DNA from: Mixta sp031457955
Lineage (GTDB): Bacteria > Pseudomonadota > Gammaproteobacteria > Enterobacterales > Enterobacteriaceae
NCBI RefSeq assembly: GCF_031457955.1
Contig: NZ_JAVDXN010000004.1
Location: 62,001 to 126,000 of the forward strand
Direction: 5' to 3'
Length of the DNA stretch: 64,000 nucleotides
Shown piece by piece: positions 51,171 to 60,094 of the stretch (position 1 is its first letter; every line of letters starts with the position of its first letter). A program made the position numbers and the translations under genes. The notes beneath the pieces are model-generated. The model had not been told where the DNA came from. It did not search any database and saw only the letters and a program-made list of their open reading frames with translations.

Positions 51171-51398
51171 TTATTGCGCTATTTTAAAGTAGTTATAGAC
51201 ATCCTGGACACAATACCATTTCATGATGTCTTCTTCGGCAACCGTAACTGAAAACTCATCTTCCAAAAAGCAGATCATTTCAGTAAACATAATTGAATCC
51301 ATATGCAAGTCATAAACCAGCGATAGATCCGGATGAATGTCAGCGGGTTTTACTGATGCACACTTTGCAATAATAGCGTTCACTTTGTTTATTTTCAT
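51171..51398 (-). CDS. Acyl carrier protein, IacP-like
   Basis: This 75-residue acidic four-helix carrier protein has a phosphopantetheine attachment site at Ser35 in LHMDSIMFTEM and the family pattern FLEDEFSVTVAEEDI. In SPI-1, iacP sits after sipA and is needed for proper effector secretion. Here it is the last island gene, on the opposite strand to the effector, with no acyltransferase or ligase gene nearby. It is therefore probably loaded by a host transferase. It is too divergent to be the housekeeping AcpP. Confidence 0.85.
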   Translation of the reverse strand: MKINKVNAIIAKCASVKPADIHPDLSLVYDLHMDSIMFTEMICFLEDEFSVTVAEEDIMKWYCVQDVYNYFKIAQ

Positions 51399-51788
51399 GT
51401 TTATATCTTATGTTAATTTAACGTTATTTTAGTGACGATAATGTCGGGGAGCGTTAGCCATGCGGGCATACAAGCATTAAAGTATATATCACTAGTTGTC
51501 AGGATTTATCAAGAGGCTACATAGCGATCGTGGAATTTTATGCGCGAGAGTAAAAGAACGAGAAAGGAATAAGTTAAGGGAGGTATTTATTATTATCAAC
51601 AGAAAATCATTCTGAATGCCGGTTCAGGCAATCGCTGCTGTTTATTTGACGCCAGATCCCCGTCTAATCATTTTGATGCTTCAGCGAGTAAAAGCGGTTA
51701 ATACTATCAATACCGCTAGCCCTACCTGGCTTCACCGCTAAACAGTCGATAACGGGGCTATCGCCGCAGTGCGGCGATAGCCAGCTGC
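51399..51788. other. Right edge of the secretion island, non-coding
   Basis: The composition changes from island-like to host-like within these 390 bp. No gene, tRNA or integrase remnant is seen. AGCGGT (51693-51698) pairs with ACCGCT (51712-51717). A strong 12-bp hairpin at 51756-51782 (3-nt loop) ends the kgu operon from the right. No direct repeat matching the left edge (23380-23530) was recognised by eye. Confidence 0.5.
51756..51782 (-). terminator. Hairpin after the ghrB/kguD gene
   Basis: GGCTATCGCCGC (51756-51767) and GCGGCGATAGCC (51771-51782) form a perfect 12-bp stem with an AGT loop, 6 nt past the stop codon. There is no T-run on the leftward side, so it may act with Rho or as an mRNA 3' cap. 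Confidence 0.65.
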
Positions 51789-52763
51789 TTAGCGCAGCGC
51801 CTGCGGATTAACGCAGTTCTTTTCTACCTTACCCGCCAGCGCGGCAATCAGGTTTTCTACCGCATCGCGCGCCATGCCGTAACGCGTTTCATGGGTCGCA
51901 GAGCCAATATGCGGTAACGCCACAACGTTAGGCAGCTTCAGCAATTCTGAATCAACCGGCAGCGGCTCCTGTTCAAACACATCCAGCCCGGCGGCATGAA
52001 TGGTTTTATCTTTCAGCGCCGCAATCAGCGCCTGCTCGTCCACTACCGGGCCGCGACCTGCATTGATTAAAACGGCGCTCGGCTTCATTTTTGCCAGCTG
52101 CTCGCGTCCGATCATATGGTGCGTTTGCTCTGTAAGTGGCAGGCTAATACACAGGAAATCAGATTCCTGTAATAGCGTATCGAGATCGCAATATTGCGCG
52201 TTAAAGCGCGTTTCCGCTTCTTCGTGATGCTTACGCGCGTTATACAGAATTGGCATGCCGAAACCGTGATGGGCGCGCTGCGCCAGCGCCAGGCCGATAC
52301 GGCCCATGCCAAGAATGCCCATCTTTTTATGATGGACGTCGATACCAAACCAGTCCGGACCAATGCTGCGCTGCCATTCTCCCGCTTTAACCCGCTCAGC
52401 AACTTCCACTACGCGGCGGGCGCTGCTTAATACCAGCGCCATCATGGTATCGGCCACGGTTTCAGTCAGCACGGTCGGCGTATGCATCAGCACGATACCG
52501 CGTTGACTCATCGCATCAACATCAAAATTGTCATAGCCCACAGAAATGGTTGAAGCGGCACGCAGCTTTGGCATTTTTTCCAGCAGCGCCTCATCCACTT
52601 TGCAGCTGGAACCGATGATCCCTTCCGCACGTGCCAGGCTATCCGCATGTTCTGCCACGCTTTCCGCCGTCAAACCTTTCAGGGTCGTAACGCTAAAATG
52701 CGCATCAAGGCGGGCACGTAAGTCATCAGGCAAAGATTTGTACAACACCACTTCAGGCTTCAT
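51789..52763 (-). CDS. ghrB: 2-keto-D-gluconate/hydroxypyruvate reductase (GhrB/KguD)
   Basis: This 324-residue D-2-hydroxyacid dehydrogenase has the same length as E. coli GhrB and is close to it throughout. The start is the ATG at 52763 (MKPEVVLYKSLPDDL), with GGAG 6 nt upstream. The NAD(P) site is GILGMGRIGLALA, and the catalytic residues are in NAGRGPVVDE, LDVFEQEPLP and PHIGSATHETR. In this kgu-type operon it would reduce 2-keto-6-phosphogluconate to 6-phosphogluconate (the KguD role), although GhrB also reduces glyoxylate and hydroxypyruvate. It is the last gene of the operon. Confidence 0.93.
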   Translation of the reverse strand: MKPEVVLYKSLPDDLRARLDAHFSVTTLKGLTAESVAEHADSLARAEGIIGSSCKVDEALLEKMPKLRAASTISVGYDNFDVDAMSQRGIVLMHTPTVLTETVADTMMALVLSSARRVVEVAERVKAGEWQRSIGPDWFGIDVHHKKMGILGMGRIGLALAQRAHHGFGMPILYNARKHHEEAETRFNAQYCDLDTLLQESDFLCISLPLTEQTHHMIGREQLAKMKPSAVLINAGRGPVVDEQALIAALKDKTIHAAGLDVFEQEPLPVDSELLKLPNVVALPHIGSATHETRYGMARDAVENLIAALAGKVEKNCVNPQALR

Positions 52764-52845
52764 ATCAGGCTCCATCCGCCTGTCAGGCGGTAAAACGAAA
52801 GGATAAATTTGTGGCCGGGCGAACCCGGCCTTTACGCACGGTTAA

Positions 52846-54132
52846 TCAGGCATGCCTGGCCGTGCGTCCGGGCGAGGGGGGCTGCTTGTTCTCCGCTGGT
52901 TTCACAATCAGCGTCAGGAAAACCGCAACCAGCAGCGCCGCGCCCATAAAGATATAGGAGGCTGCCGGGCTGCCGGTCGCTCCGTTAAGGTAGCCGACGA
53001 TCCAGGAACCCACAAACGAGCCGAGCGCGCCCATGCTGTTGATTAACGCCATTGCGCCACCCGCCACGTTACGCGGCAGCATTTCAGGAATAATCGCGAA
53101 GAAAGGGCCATACGGCGCATACATTGCCGCACCGGCAATCACCAGCAGGCTATAGGAGAGCCAGAAGTTGCTGGAACCCACCAGCCAGGAACCGAGAAAC
53201 GCCAGCGCGCCGATCAGCAACAGAGGCCAGACGAACAGCTTACGATTTTGCATGCGATCAGAGGCCCAGGAAACCACGATCATCGCAATAGTCGCCGCCA
53301 GATAAGGCACAGCAGAGAGCCAGCCCGCTTCAACCATACCCATTTCGTTGCCGTCACGTAAAATCGACGGCAGCCACAGAACAAAACCATACACGCCGAT
53401 GCTCCAGGCGAAATACTGGATACAGAGAATAATCACGTTACGCGATTTGAACGCCTCACGGTAGTTGCGCACCGCCTTGATGCCTTCCTGCTCTTTACGC
53501 AGCTGTTCCTGCAGCGCATGTTTTTCCTCTGCGCTCAGCCAGCGCGCCTGCGAAGGTTTATCCTGCACGAGGAACCACCAGCACACCGCCCAGATAATCG
53601 CCGGGAACCCTTCGATAATAAACATTTCGCGCCAGCCAAACGCGTTAATCAGATAGCCGGAAACCACCGACATCCACAGTACGGTTACCGGGTTACCTAA
53701 AATCAAAAAGGTGTTGGCGCGTGAACGTTCCGATTTAGTAAACCAGTTGCTGATATAGATCAGCATCGCGGGCATCACCGCTGCCTCTACTACCCCCAGC
53801 ACGAAGCGGATCGCCGCCAGCATAGGGATATTGCTCACCATGCCGGTCAGCGAGGCGCAAATGCCCCACAGTACCAGGCACCAGAACACCAGCTTTTTCA
53901 CGCTGCGACGTTCGGCATACACCGCTCCGGGGATTTGAAAGAAAAAGTAACCCAGGAAAAATAGCGCGCCCAGCAGAGACGACATGCCTTTAGTAATGCC
54001 TAAATCTTCATTGATGCCGGCCGCCGAGGCGAAACTAAAGTTTGCGCGGTCGAGATACGCCAGGCTGTAAGTGATAAAGATGATGGGAATGATATACCAC
54101 CAACGTTTTGGCGCGATTGTATGCTTGTTCAT
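52846..54132 (-). CDS. kguT: MFS transporter, probable 2-ketogluconate permease (KguT type)
   Basis: This 428-residue, 12-helix anion:cation symporter starts at the ATG at 54132 (MNKHTIAPKRWWYIIPII) with GAGGA 7 nt upstream; the longer frame from 54177 lacks a site. Helix 1 has AYLDRANFSFASAAGIN, and loop 2-3 has AERRSVKKLVFWCLVLWG. The order kguE-kguK-transporter-reductase matches the Pseudomonas kgu operon, so 2-keto-D-gluconate is the likely substrate. The evidence is neighbourhood plus family. Confidence 0.8.
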   Translation of the reverse strand: MNKHTIAPKRWWYIIPIIFITYSLAYLDRANFSFASAAGINEDLGITKGMSSLLGALFFLGYFFFQIPGAVYAERRSVKKLVFWCLVLWGICASLTGMVSNIPMLAAIRFVLGVVEAAVMPAMLIYISNWFTKSERSRANTFLILGNPVTVLWMSVVSGYLINAFGWREMFIIEGFPAIIWAVCWWFLVQDKPSQARWLSAEEKHALQEQLRKEQEGIKAVRNYREAFKSRNVIILCIQYFAWSIGVYGFVLWLPSILRDGNEMGMVEAGWLSAVPYLAATIAMIVVSWASDRMQNRKLFVWPLLLIGALAFLGSWLVGSSNFWLSYSLLVIAGAAMYAPYGPFFAIIPEMLPRNVAGGAMALINSMGALGSFVGSWIVGYLNGATGSPAASYIFMGAALLVAVFLTLIVKPAENKQPPSPGRTARHA

Positions 54133-54216
54133 GAGCTTATCCTCTGTTGAGGGCGCATATTCTGATGGTGAGGCCATCGATATGCATCGTTATCAAGATG
54201 CGTAGGGTATTGTCGC

Positions 54217-55176
54217 TCAGTAGTCGCCCAGCTCGGCACGCGTCGGCAAGCCTTCGCTATCGCCAATTGCCTGTATAGCCAGTGAGCCAATCTTATTGCC
54301 GCGTCGGATCGCCTGCGGCAGCGGCTTGCCTTCCAGCAGCGCGCTGATCACGCCAACGGCAAAACCATCGCCTGCGCCGACGGTATCCACAACGTTATCG
54401 ACGCGGATCGCTGCAACCTGACCTTTATCGCCCGTCGCGGTTTTATACCAGGCACCATCACAGCCGGTTTTAATAATCACCGCCTTAACGCCTTTATCGA
54501 GGTAAAAGTCCGCGATCGCTTCTGGCTGACGATAACCGGTGAGAATAAAACCCTCCTTCTCGCCCGGCAGCACCCAATCGGCATAACTGGCTAATTGATT
54601 AAGCTGTTTCGCCATTTCCTGTTCGCTCGGCCACAGCACCGGACGCAGATTCGGGTCAAAGGAGAGGGTTTTGCCCATCGCCCGCATCTCCTGCGCCGTA
54701 TGGTTCAACAGCGCAAGTGAGCTGGCGGAGAGCGCTGCCGCCACGCCGCTGAGATGCAGATGGCGGGCCGCACCAAAATAGTCGCGGTTAAAATCTTCTA
54801 CGGAAAGATGGCTGGCGGCGGAGCCTTTGCGGAAATATTCCACCGTGGGGTCGGAGCCATCCTCAACTTTTGATTTCAACTGAAAACCGGTGGGATAACG
54901 CTTATCGGTAAGCACGCGCTGATGATCGACGCCCTCTTTCTCCAGCTGCTGATGGACGAAACGACCAAAGGCGTCATCGCCCACGCGGCTTACCCAGCCC
55001 ACTTTCAGGCCGAGCCGCGCCAGGCCGATAGCGACATTAAGCTCCGCGCCAGCAATGCGTTTGGTAAAGGTTTCCGCCGCGGCCAGATCGCCGGTTTCTC
55101 TGGCGACGAACATCGCCATGGCTTCACCGATGGTCACCACATCCAGCGCGTCTTGCGGTTGGCTTTGGTTAATCAT
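54217..55176 (-). CDS. kguK: 2-ketogluconate kinase (PfkB family)
   Basis: This 319-residue ribokinase-type kinase resembles Pseudomonas KguK from the start (VVTIGEAMAMFVARETGDLA, then RIAGAELNVAIGLARLGLKVGW). PfkB signature 2 with the catalytic Asp is DTVGAGDGFAVGVISALL, and the anion-hole glycine pair is intact. It phosphorylates 2-keto-D-gluconate (or the related 2-keto-3-deoxygluconate) at C6. GAGGAG precedes the ATG, which comes 3 nt after the kguE stop. Confidence 0.87.
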   Translation of the reverse strand: MINQSQPQDALDVVTIGEAMAMFVARETGDLAAAETFTKRIAGAELNVAIGLARLGLKVGWVSRVGDDAFGRFVHQQLEKEGVDHQRVLTDKRYPTGFQLKSKVEDGSDPTVEYFRKGSAASHLSVEDFNRDYFGAARHLHLSGVAAALSASSLALLNHTAQEMRAMGKTLSFDPNLRPVLWPSEQEMAKQLNQLASYADWVLPGEKEGFILTGYRQPEAIADFYLDKGVKAVIIKTGCDGAWYKTATGDKGQVAAIRVDNVVDTVGAGDGFAVGVISALLEGKPLPQAIRRGNKIGSLAIQAIGDSEGLPTRAELGDY

Positions 55177-55179
55177 GTT

Positions 55180-55905
55180 TTACTCCTCACGCAGCAGGTC
55201 AACGTAATGGCGCGTCACGGCCGTCAGATCATCGCCCTGCAGCGGGAATTCAATACCGCGTGGCACGCTGTTGGGCAGCAGTTTTAACAACGCACGCCAG
55301 CTATTATCGGCATCGTCGAGCGCAATGGCGCGCCAGCTGTTGCCATGAGGAACAGCGGCTTTCACATGAATATAGCTGACATAATCAGCCAGGCGATGCG
55401 CAGCGGCAGCGGCATCCTCGCCGGTCCACAGCCAGTTACCGATATCAAAAGTCATGCCGAAAGCAGCCTGTTGCTCGGCAAAGAAGGCGGCAATAATCGC
55501 CAGCTTGCCATAATCGGTTTGATCGTTTTCTACTACCAGGCGGATTCCGTGCGTATCCAGCGAGATTGCTGCGCCTGACTGCCACGGACCCAGCGACAGC
55601 TTCAGCCGCTGAGCATGCAGCTGTTTCGCCTCCAGCAGATAGCGATCCAGCTGCGGATTCACCGCGCCATCCTCAGCAAAAAGCGCATCGGGAACCGAAT
55701 AGAAGGCTTTCAGCTGATGCTGCGCAATGGCTTGCGCCAGCTGTGGCAAACTTTCCAGCTCAGATTCCGTCAGCAGCTCACGACGAATTTCTACGCCGTC
55801 GGCGCCTGCGTCAGCAATGATCGGTAATAACGCCCGCTGACCACCCAGCTCGGCAACGTTTTGCTGTCCGTACGCAGCGGTTACGACAATAATTTCTGGT
55901 TTCAT
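55180..55905 (-). CDS. kguE: Sugar epimerase/isomerase-like TIM-barrel protein (KguE type)
   Basis: This 241-residue xylose-isomerase-like barrel has metal-site residues suggested by DGVEIRRELL, LVVENDQTDYG, FDIGNWLW and YIHVKAAVPHG. Its counterpart is the first gene of the Pseudomonas kgu operon; the exact reaction there is not firmly known. A perfect GGAGG lies 5 nt before the ATG, so it is well translated. A LacI-type operator lies 50-65 bp upstream. Confidence 0.82.
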   Translation of the reverse strand: MKPEIIVVTAAYGQQNVAELGGQRALLPIIADAGADGVEIRRELLTESELESLPQLAQAIAQHQLKAFYSVPDALFAEDGAVNPQLDRYLLEAKQLHAQRLKLSLGPWQSGAAISLDTHGIRLVVENDQTDYGKLAIIAAFFAEQQAAFGMTFDIGNWLWTGEDAAAAAHRLADYVSYIHVKAAVPHGNSWRAIALDDADNSWRALLKLLPNSVPRGIEFPLQGDDLTAVTRHYVDLLREE

Positions 55906-55954
55906 CTTTTCCTCCGGGGGCTACAGCATTGGAACCCGCATAAAGAAAAGCTAA

Positions 55955-55970
55955 TTGGAACCGGTTCCAA
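55955..55970. promoter_or_regulatory. PtxS/LacI-type operator of the kgu operon
   Basis: TTGGAACCGGTTCCAA is a perfect 16-bp palindrome with a central CCGG, centred 57 bp before the kguE start. Pseudomonas PtxS binds TGAAACCGGTTTCA in front of kguE, so this is almost surely the operator of the LacI-family protein encoded at 56.1-57.1 kb. An extra half site TTGGAACC lies at 55929-55936. Confidence 0.85.
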
Positions 55971-56099
55971 AGCAAAGTTGGAAAGTACGAATTTATGATC
56001 GCGTTCACGATGTAAGCTATTTTGTTCCAGGGATTGTCTGATTTGCCGTCATTGGACGGCTGCCCGACGCAACGGACGTTGGTCGGGCAGGGAAGGGAA

Positions 56100-57125
56100 T
56101 CAATGTAAAGGACGGCTGGAACCGCGAATCACCAACTCGCCGCGAAAGGTTTTTTCTTCAATGGGCGCAGCTTCGCCCTCAATACGGCGGATAACCTGCT
56201 CCAGCGCCGCATAGCCAATCTGCCAGGTGGGCTGCTTTAAGGTAGTAATGCCGTCGCCTGCCAGCTCCGCCCACTCCAGTTCGTCGAAGCCAAGCAAACC
56301 GATTTGTTGACCCCAGTTAAGACCCAGACGACGCATGGAGCGTGCCACCTGTAGCGTCAGCGCGCCGTTGGCCACCATCAGTGCCGCAGGCCGCTGGGCG
56401 TGGCGCTGGTAAAAATCGCTGATGATGCGATCCATCATGCCGACGTCACTGAGCGCCACTTCCGCATTTTCACTGATGATATTTTCCTGATGGAGGCAGG
56501 CTTCATGAAATGCGTGCAGGCGCTCTCGTCGGGTATTGACCATGCCAAGCGGCTCACTGAGAAACAGCAACGCCCGGTAGCCGTTCTTCACTAAATGCTC
56601 GGTCGCCTCGGTGGCGGCCTGACGATTATCCAGTCCCACCATATCACAGGAAAAATCAGGGATTTTACGGTCAATCAGCACCATCGGCAGCAGCGATTGC
56701 TGTAGCCGGTTCAGCGCCTCTTCTTGCATGCCAACGGCATTGACCACGATACCTTCTACCTGATAGCTGCTTAACAGCTGCAGATAGTGTTGCTCCTGAT
56801 CGATTTCATTATTGGTGTTACACACCAGCAGCGTAAAGCCCTGGGCGCGGCAGGCCGCTTCAATGCCGCACAGCACATCGACTGAATAGGGATTGGTGAT
56901 ATCGGCGATAATCAGGCCGATCAGGCGCGTGCGTCCGCGTTTCAGGCCGCGCGCCATTTGATTAGGACGGTAATTCAGCGCGGCGATCGCCTGCTCAATA
57001 CGATTGAGCAGATCCGGTGAGAGCGCATGCTGCTCGCCGTTAAGGTAACGGGAAACGCTGGTTTTGCCGGTCTTCGCCACTCTGGCAACATCGCTGATGG
57101 TGGCGCGTATAGCCTTTTGCTTCAT
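56100..57125 (-). CDS. LacI-family repressor, PtxS-like
   Basis: This 341-residue regulator starts at the ATG at 57125 (MKQKAIRATISDVARVAK); the ATG at 57164 is possible but adds an untypical tail. The N-terminal helix-turn-helix and hinge (ISDVARVAKTGKTSVSRYLNG, then LNYRPNQMARGLKRGRT) are followed by a periplasmic-binding-like domain. It sits directly upstream of the kgu operon on the same strand. The inducer is probably 2-ketogluconate. Confidence 0.88.
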   Translation of the reverse strand: MKQKAIRATISDVARVAKTGKTSVSRYLNGEQHALSPDLLNRIEQAIAALNYRPNQMARGLKRGRTRLIGLIIADITNPYSVDVLCGIEAACRAQGFTLLVCNTNNEIDQEQHYLQLLSSYQVEGIVVNAVGMQEEALNRLQQSLLPMVLIDRKIPDFSCDMVGLDNRQAATEATEHLVKNGYRALLFLSEPLGMVNTRRERLHAFHEACLHQENIISENAEVALSDVGMMDRIISDFYQRHAQRPAALMVANGALTLQVARSMRRLGLNWGQQIGLLGFDELEWAELAGDGITTLKQPTWQIGYAALEQVIRRIEGEAAPIEEKTFRGELVIRGSSRPLH

Positions 57126-57266
57126 CTCTTTCTTCACTCCACGAATTCGATGAGAGACTAACACAGCCAGGGTTTTGCCGTTAGCATAGTGATAGCGGAG
57201 CAGCCTGTGCCTCCGCTATCCATAAACAATAAACAACAAATAATCCGAATACGGTGATAACGACTC

Positions 57267-58487
57267 ATGTCCCATAATTCAACTGTCAGCAAGGAACATC
57301 CGCAGCAGGATCAGAATAATACGCATAATTTTCTGGTCTCGATTGTCGGAGCGGTGGCGATTTCGCACGCCTGCAACGATATGGTTCAGGCGACGCTGCC
57401 CGCCATTTACCCCCTACTCAAAGAGAGCTACGCCCTGAGCTATACCCAGATTGGGCTGATTGCGCTGGTCTATCAGATTACCGCTTCTCTGCTGCAGCCC
57501 TGGGTAGGGCTGTTTACCGATAAGCGCCCGATGCCGTTGCTGTTGCCGGTGGGAATGGCGGTAACCCTGGCGGGTGTCGGCCTGATGTCGATCGCCAGCT
57601 CCTATACCCTGTTGTTGATCTCTTCTGCGCTGATTGGTGTTGGGTCATCCACCTTCCATCCGGAGGCGTCGCGCGTGGCACGTATGGCATCCGGTGGACG
57701 ATTCGGTACCGCGCAATCCTGCTTTCAGGTAGGCGGCAACGCCGGAACGGCATTTGGACCGCTGCTGGCGGCGCTATTGATTATCCCACACGGGCAGGTG
57801 TCTGTGGCCTGGCTGATGCTGATTGCGCTGCTGGCTATTGTCGTGCTGTCGAAGGTCAGCGCCTGGTCGGTTTCCCACGGCCATGCGTTGATGCAGAAAC
57901 AGGCCGCATCCGGGCCGCTGTTGCCGCGCAAACGCATTGCACTGGCGCTGGGCGTGGTGGGCGTGCTGCTGTTCGCCAAGTTCACTTATATCGCCTCGAT
58001 CAGCAATTATTATACTTTTTACCTGGTGCAGCGCTTTCAGCTGCCGCTTGAGCAGGCGCAGTTTTGCCTGTTCGCTTTTCTCATCTCAGTGGCGGTAGGG
58101 ACCTTTGCTGGCGGGCCGGTGGGCGACCGCATCGGTCGTAAATCGGTGATCTGGATATCCTTTCTCGGCGTGATTCCTTTTGCTCTGATGCTGCCGCACG
58201 TTGATCTTTTCTGGACGATCGCCTTCTCCGTGATTATCGGCATTATTCTTTCTTCGGCGTTTGCTGCGCTGGTGGTTTACGCACAGGAGGTGCTGCCAGG
58301 TCGAACGGGGATGGTGTCCGGGATTATGTTCGGCACCATGTTTGGCGTGGGCGGCATTGCCGCTGCTGCGTTGGGCAAATTTGCCGATCTGTATGGCATT
58401 ACCGCTGTTTATCAGGCCTGCGCGTATCTTCCTTTGCTGGGACTGGCAACGCTGCTGATGCCGGAAACGCGAACGGCGCGGCGATGA
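57267..58487 (+). CDS. fsr: Fosmidomycin-resistance-type MFS efflux transporter
   Basis: This 406-residue, 12-helix transporter has the same length as E. coli Fsr and long identical stretches (SALIGVGSSTFHPEASRVARMASGGRFG, in parts; GPVGDRIGRKSVIW; VVYAQEVLPGR). Fsr exports fosmidomycin and related compounds. It is divergent from the LacI gene. A bidirectional terminator separates it from yiaD. Confidence 0.87.
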   Translation: MSHNSTVSKEHPQQDQNNTHNFLVSIVGAVAISHACNDMVQATLPAIYPLLKESYALSYTQIGLIALVYQITASLLQPWVGLFTDKRPMPLLLPVGMAVTLAGVGLMSIASSYTLLLISSALIGVGSSTFHPEASRVARMASGGRFGTAQSCFQVGGNAGTAFGPLLAALLIIPHGQVSVAWLMLIALLAIVVLSKVSAWSVSHGHALMQKQAASGPLLPRKRIALALGVVGVLLFAKFTYIASISNYYTFYLVQRFQLPLEQAQFCLFAFLISVAVGTFAGGPVGDRIGRKSVIWISFLGVIPFALMLPHVDLFWTIAFSVIIGIILSSAFAALVVYAQEVLPGRTGMVSGIMFGTMFGVGGIAAAALGKFADLYGITAVYQACAYLPLLGLATLLMPETRTARR

Positions 58488-58578
58488 AACATCATCAATA
58501 ACGCGAAAACGGGTGTGGGCGCAGTGAGCCGTTAGCGCAAAGGTGAGAAAGGGCGCGAAAACGCCCTGTAATAGCGAA

Positions 58579-58611
58579 AAATCACTGCCCGGCGCAACCG
58601 GGCAGTGATTT
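58579..58611. terminator. Bidirectional terminator between fsr and yiaD
   Basis: A 14-bp perfect stem (58579-58592 with 58598-58611) with a 5-nt loop has A-rich and T-rich ends, so it can end transcription from both convergent genes. Confidence 0.85.
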
Positions 58612-58620
58612 GATGTGATG

Positions 58621-59283
58621 TTATGACAGCGGACTAAGCGTGATCTCCACGCGGCGGTTCTGCGCTTTGCCTTCTTCCGTGCTGTTGGAGGCAATCGGGC
58701 TATCTGGTCCCATGCCGCCGGTACGCAGGCGGTTGCTGGCAACGCCCTGCAGAATCAGCGCGCTGGCGACGCTGTCGGCACGCTGCTGAGACAGACGCAT
58801 ATTCAGCGCGCGTGTGCCGGTGCTGTCGGTAAAGCCCACCACGTTCACGGCGGTTTTCGGATACTCTTTCAGTACCATCGCTACGCCAGTCAGCGTTTGC
58901 GCGCCTGCCGGTTTCAGCGTGCTGCTGCTGCTGTCGAAGGTAACGTTATTCGGCATATTCAGGATAATGTTGTCACCGTTACGCGTGACGCTAACGCCGG
59001 TCCCGCGCATTTTTTCACGCAGTTTGGCTTCCTGCACATCCATGTAGTAACCCAGGCCGCCGCCCAGCGCCGCGCCGGAAGCTGCGCCGATCAGTGCGCC
59101 CTTGCCGCGATCTTTCTTCGACGACGAAAGCACGCCGACGCCTGCGCCAACCAGTGCGCCGACACCTGCGCCAATCCCCGACTTACCAGCCTGAGATTCA
59201 CCGCTGTAAGGGTTAGTGGTACAGCCAGAAAGGGCAATGGTGCCGCTTAACAGCAGCGACAAGGCAACAATATTTTTTTTCAT
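58621..59283 (-). CDS. yiaD: OmpA-family outer-membrane lipoprotein YiaD
   Basis: This 220-residue lipoprotein (E. coli YiaD 219) has lipobox LSGC (acylated Cys21), then a glycine-zipper segment (GIGAGVGALVGAGVGVL, about 36-52, and ALIGAASGAALGGGLGYYM). The OmpA-like peptidoglycan-binding domain (about 110-218) holds GFTDSTGTRALNMRLSQQRA and NRRVEITLSP. A good AAAGGA site precedes the ATG. In E. coli overexpression suppresses a bamD defect, suggesting a role in envelope assembly. Confidence 0.95.
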   Translation of the reverse strand: MKKNIVALSLLLSGTIALSGCTTNPYSGESQAGKSGIGAGVGALVGAGVGVLSSSKKDRGKGALIGAASGAALGGGLGYYMDVQEAKLREKMRGTGVSVTRNGDNIILNMPNNVTFDSSSSTLKPAGAQTLTGVAMVLKEYPKTAVNVVGFTDSTGTRALNMRLSQQRADSVASALILQGVASNRLRTGGMGPDSPIASNSTEEGKAQNRRVEITLSPLS

Positions 59284-59390
59284 CTTTATATCCTTTAAAA
59301 ACCAAACAACAAGCGTACCCGCTTTAAGCGGCCATTATGCCGTGTATCACCGCAGAAGATATCCAGGAATTTCCTCAGATTTGTAACCAT

Positions 59391-59957
59391 TCAGCGTAGC
59401 TGATTATTGGGATGGCGAAAGCAGCCGGTAAGGTGGTCATTAACCAGCCCGCAGGCCTGCATAAAGGCGTAACAAATGGTCGCGCCAGCGAATTTAAAAC
59501 CACGCTTTTTCAACGCCTTCGATAGCGCGAGAGACGCTGGCGTCTGAGCAGGAATTGCCGCGCCCTCGGTGAAATGATTGATCTGCGGTTGGTGGCCGAC
59601 AAACGACCAGATAAAGCGTGAAAAATCTTCACCATTTTCCTGCATCAATAGGTAAGCGCGCGCGTTGGCGACAATGGCATTCAGTTTGGCGCGATGACGG
59701 ATCAGGCCGCTGTCCTGCATCAGGCGATCAATATCGCTCTCATTCATCTGCGCGACGGCCACGGGATCGAACTGATAAAAGGCGGCGCGATAGTTTTCCC
59801 GCTTTTTCAGCACGGTGATCCACGACAGTCCCGCCTGCTGGCCTTCCAGGCAAAGCATTTCAAACAGCCGCGTACTTTGGGTTTGCGCAATGCCCCATTC
59901 ACTGTCGTGATAGGTTAGATAAAGCGGATCGTTTGAAACCCAGCCACATCGTTGCAT
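59391..59957 (-). CDS. tag: DNA-3-methyladenine glycosylase I
   Basis: Tag removes 3-methyladenine from alkylated DNA in the base-excision repair pathway. The product has 188 residues (E. coli 187). The zinc ligands are in place: Cys4 and His17 at the N-terminus, His175 and Cys179 at the C-terminus. The GQQAGLSWITVLKKRENYR core is near identical to E. coli. AAGGAGAG precedes the ATG by 5 nt. Confidence 0.97.
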   Translation of the reverse strand: MQRCGWVSNDPLYLTYHDSEWGIAQTQSTRLFEMLCLEGQQAGLSWITVLKKRENYRAAFYQFDPVAVAQMNESDIDRLMQDSGLIRHRAKLNAIVANARAYLLMQENGEDFSRFIWSFVGHQPQINHFTEGAAIPAQTPASLALSKALKKRGFKFAGATICYAFMQACGLVNDHLTGCFRHPNNQLR

Positions 59958-60094
59958 CTTTTCTCTCCTTGCGGGTCAGGCTGACTAAGATACCGATCCT
60001 GGCACGCCGTAGCGCAGTTTTAACGCATGAAATGAGAAATATGGTGAGTTCGCACGCATATAATCGGCGCGCTAAACTTTTTCAGGGAAATTTC

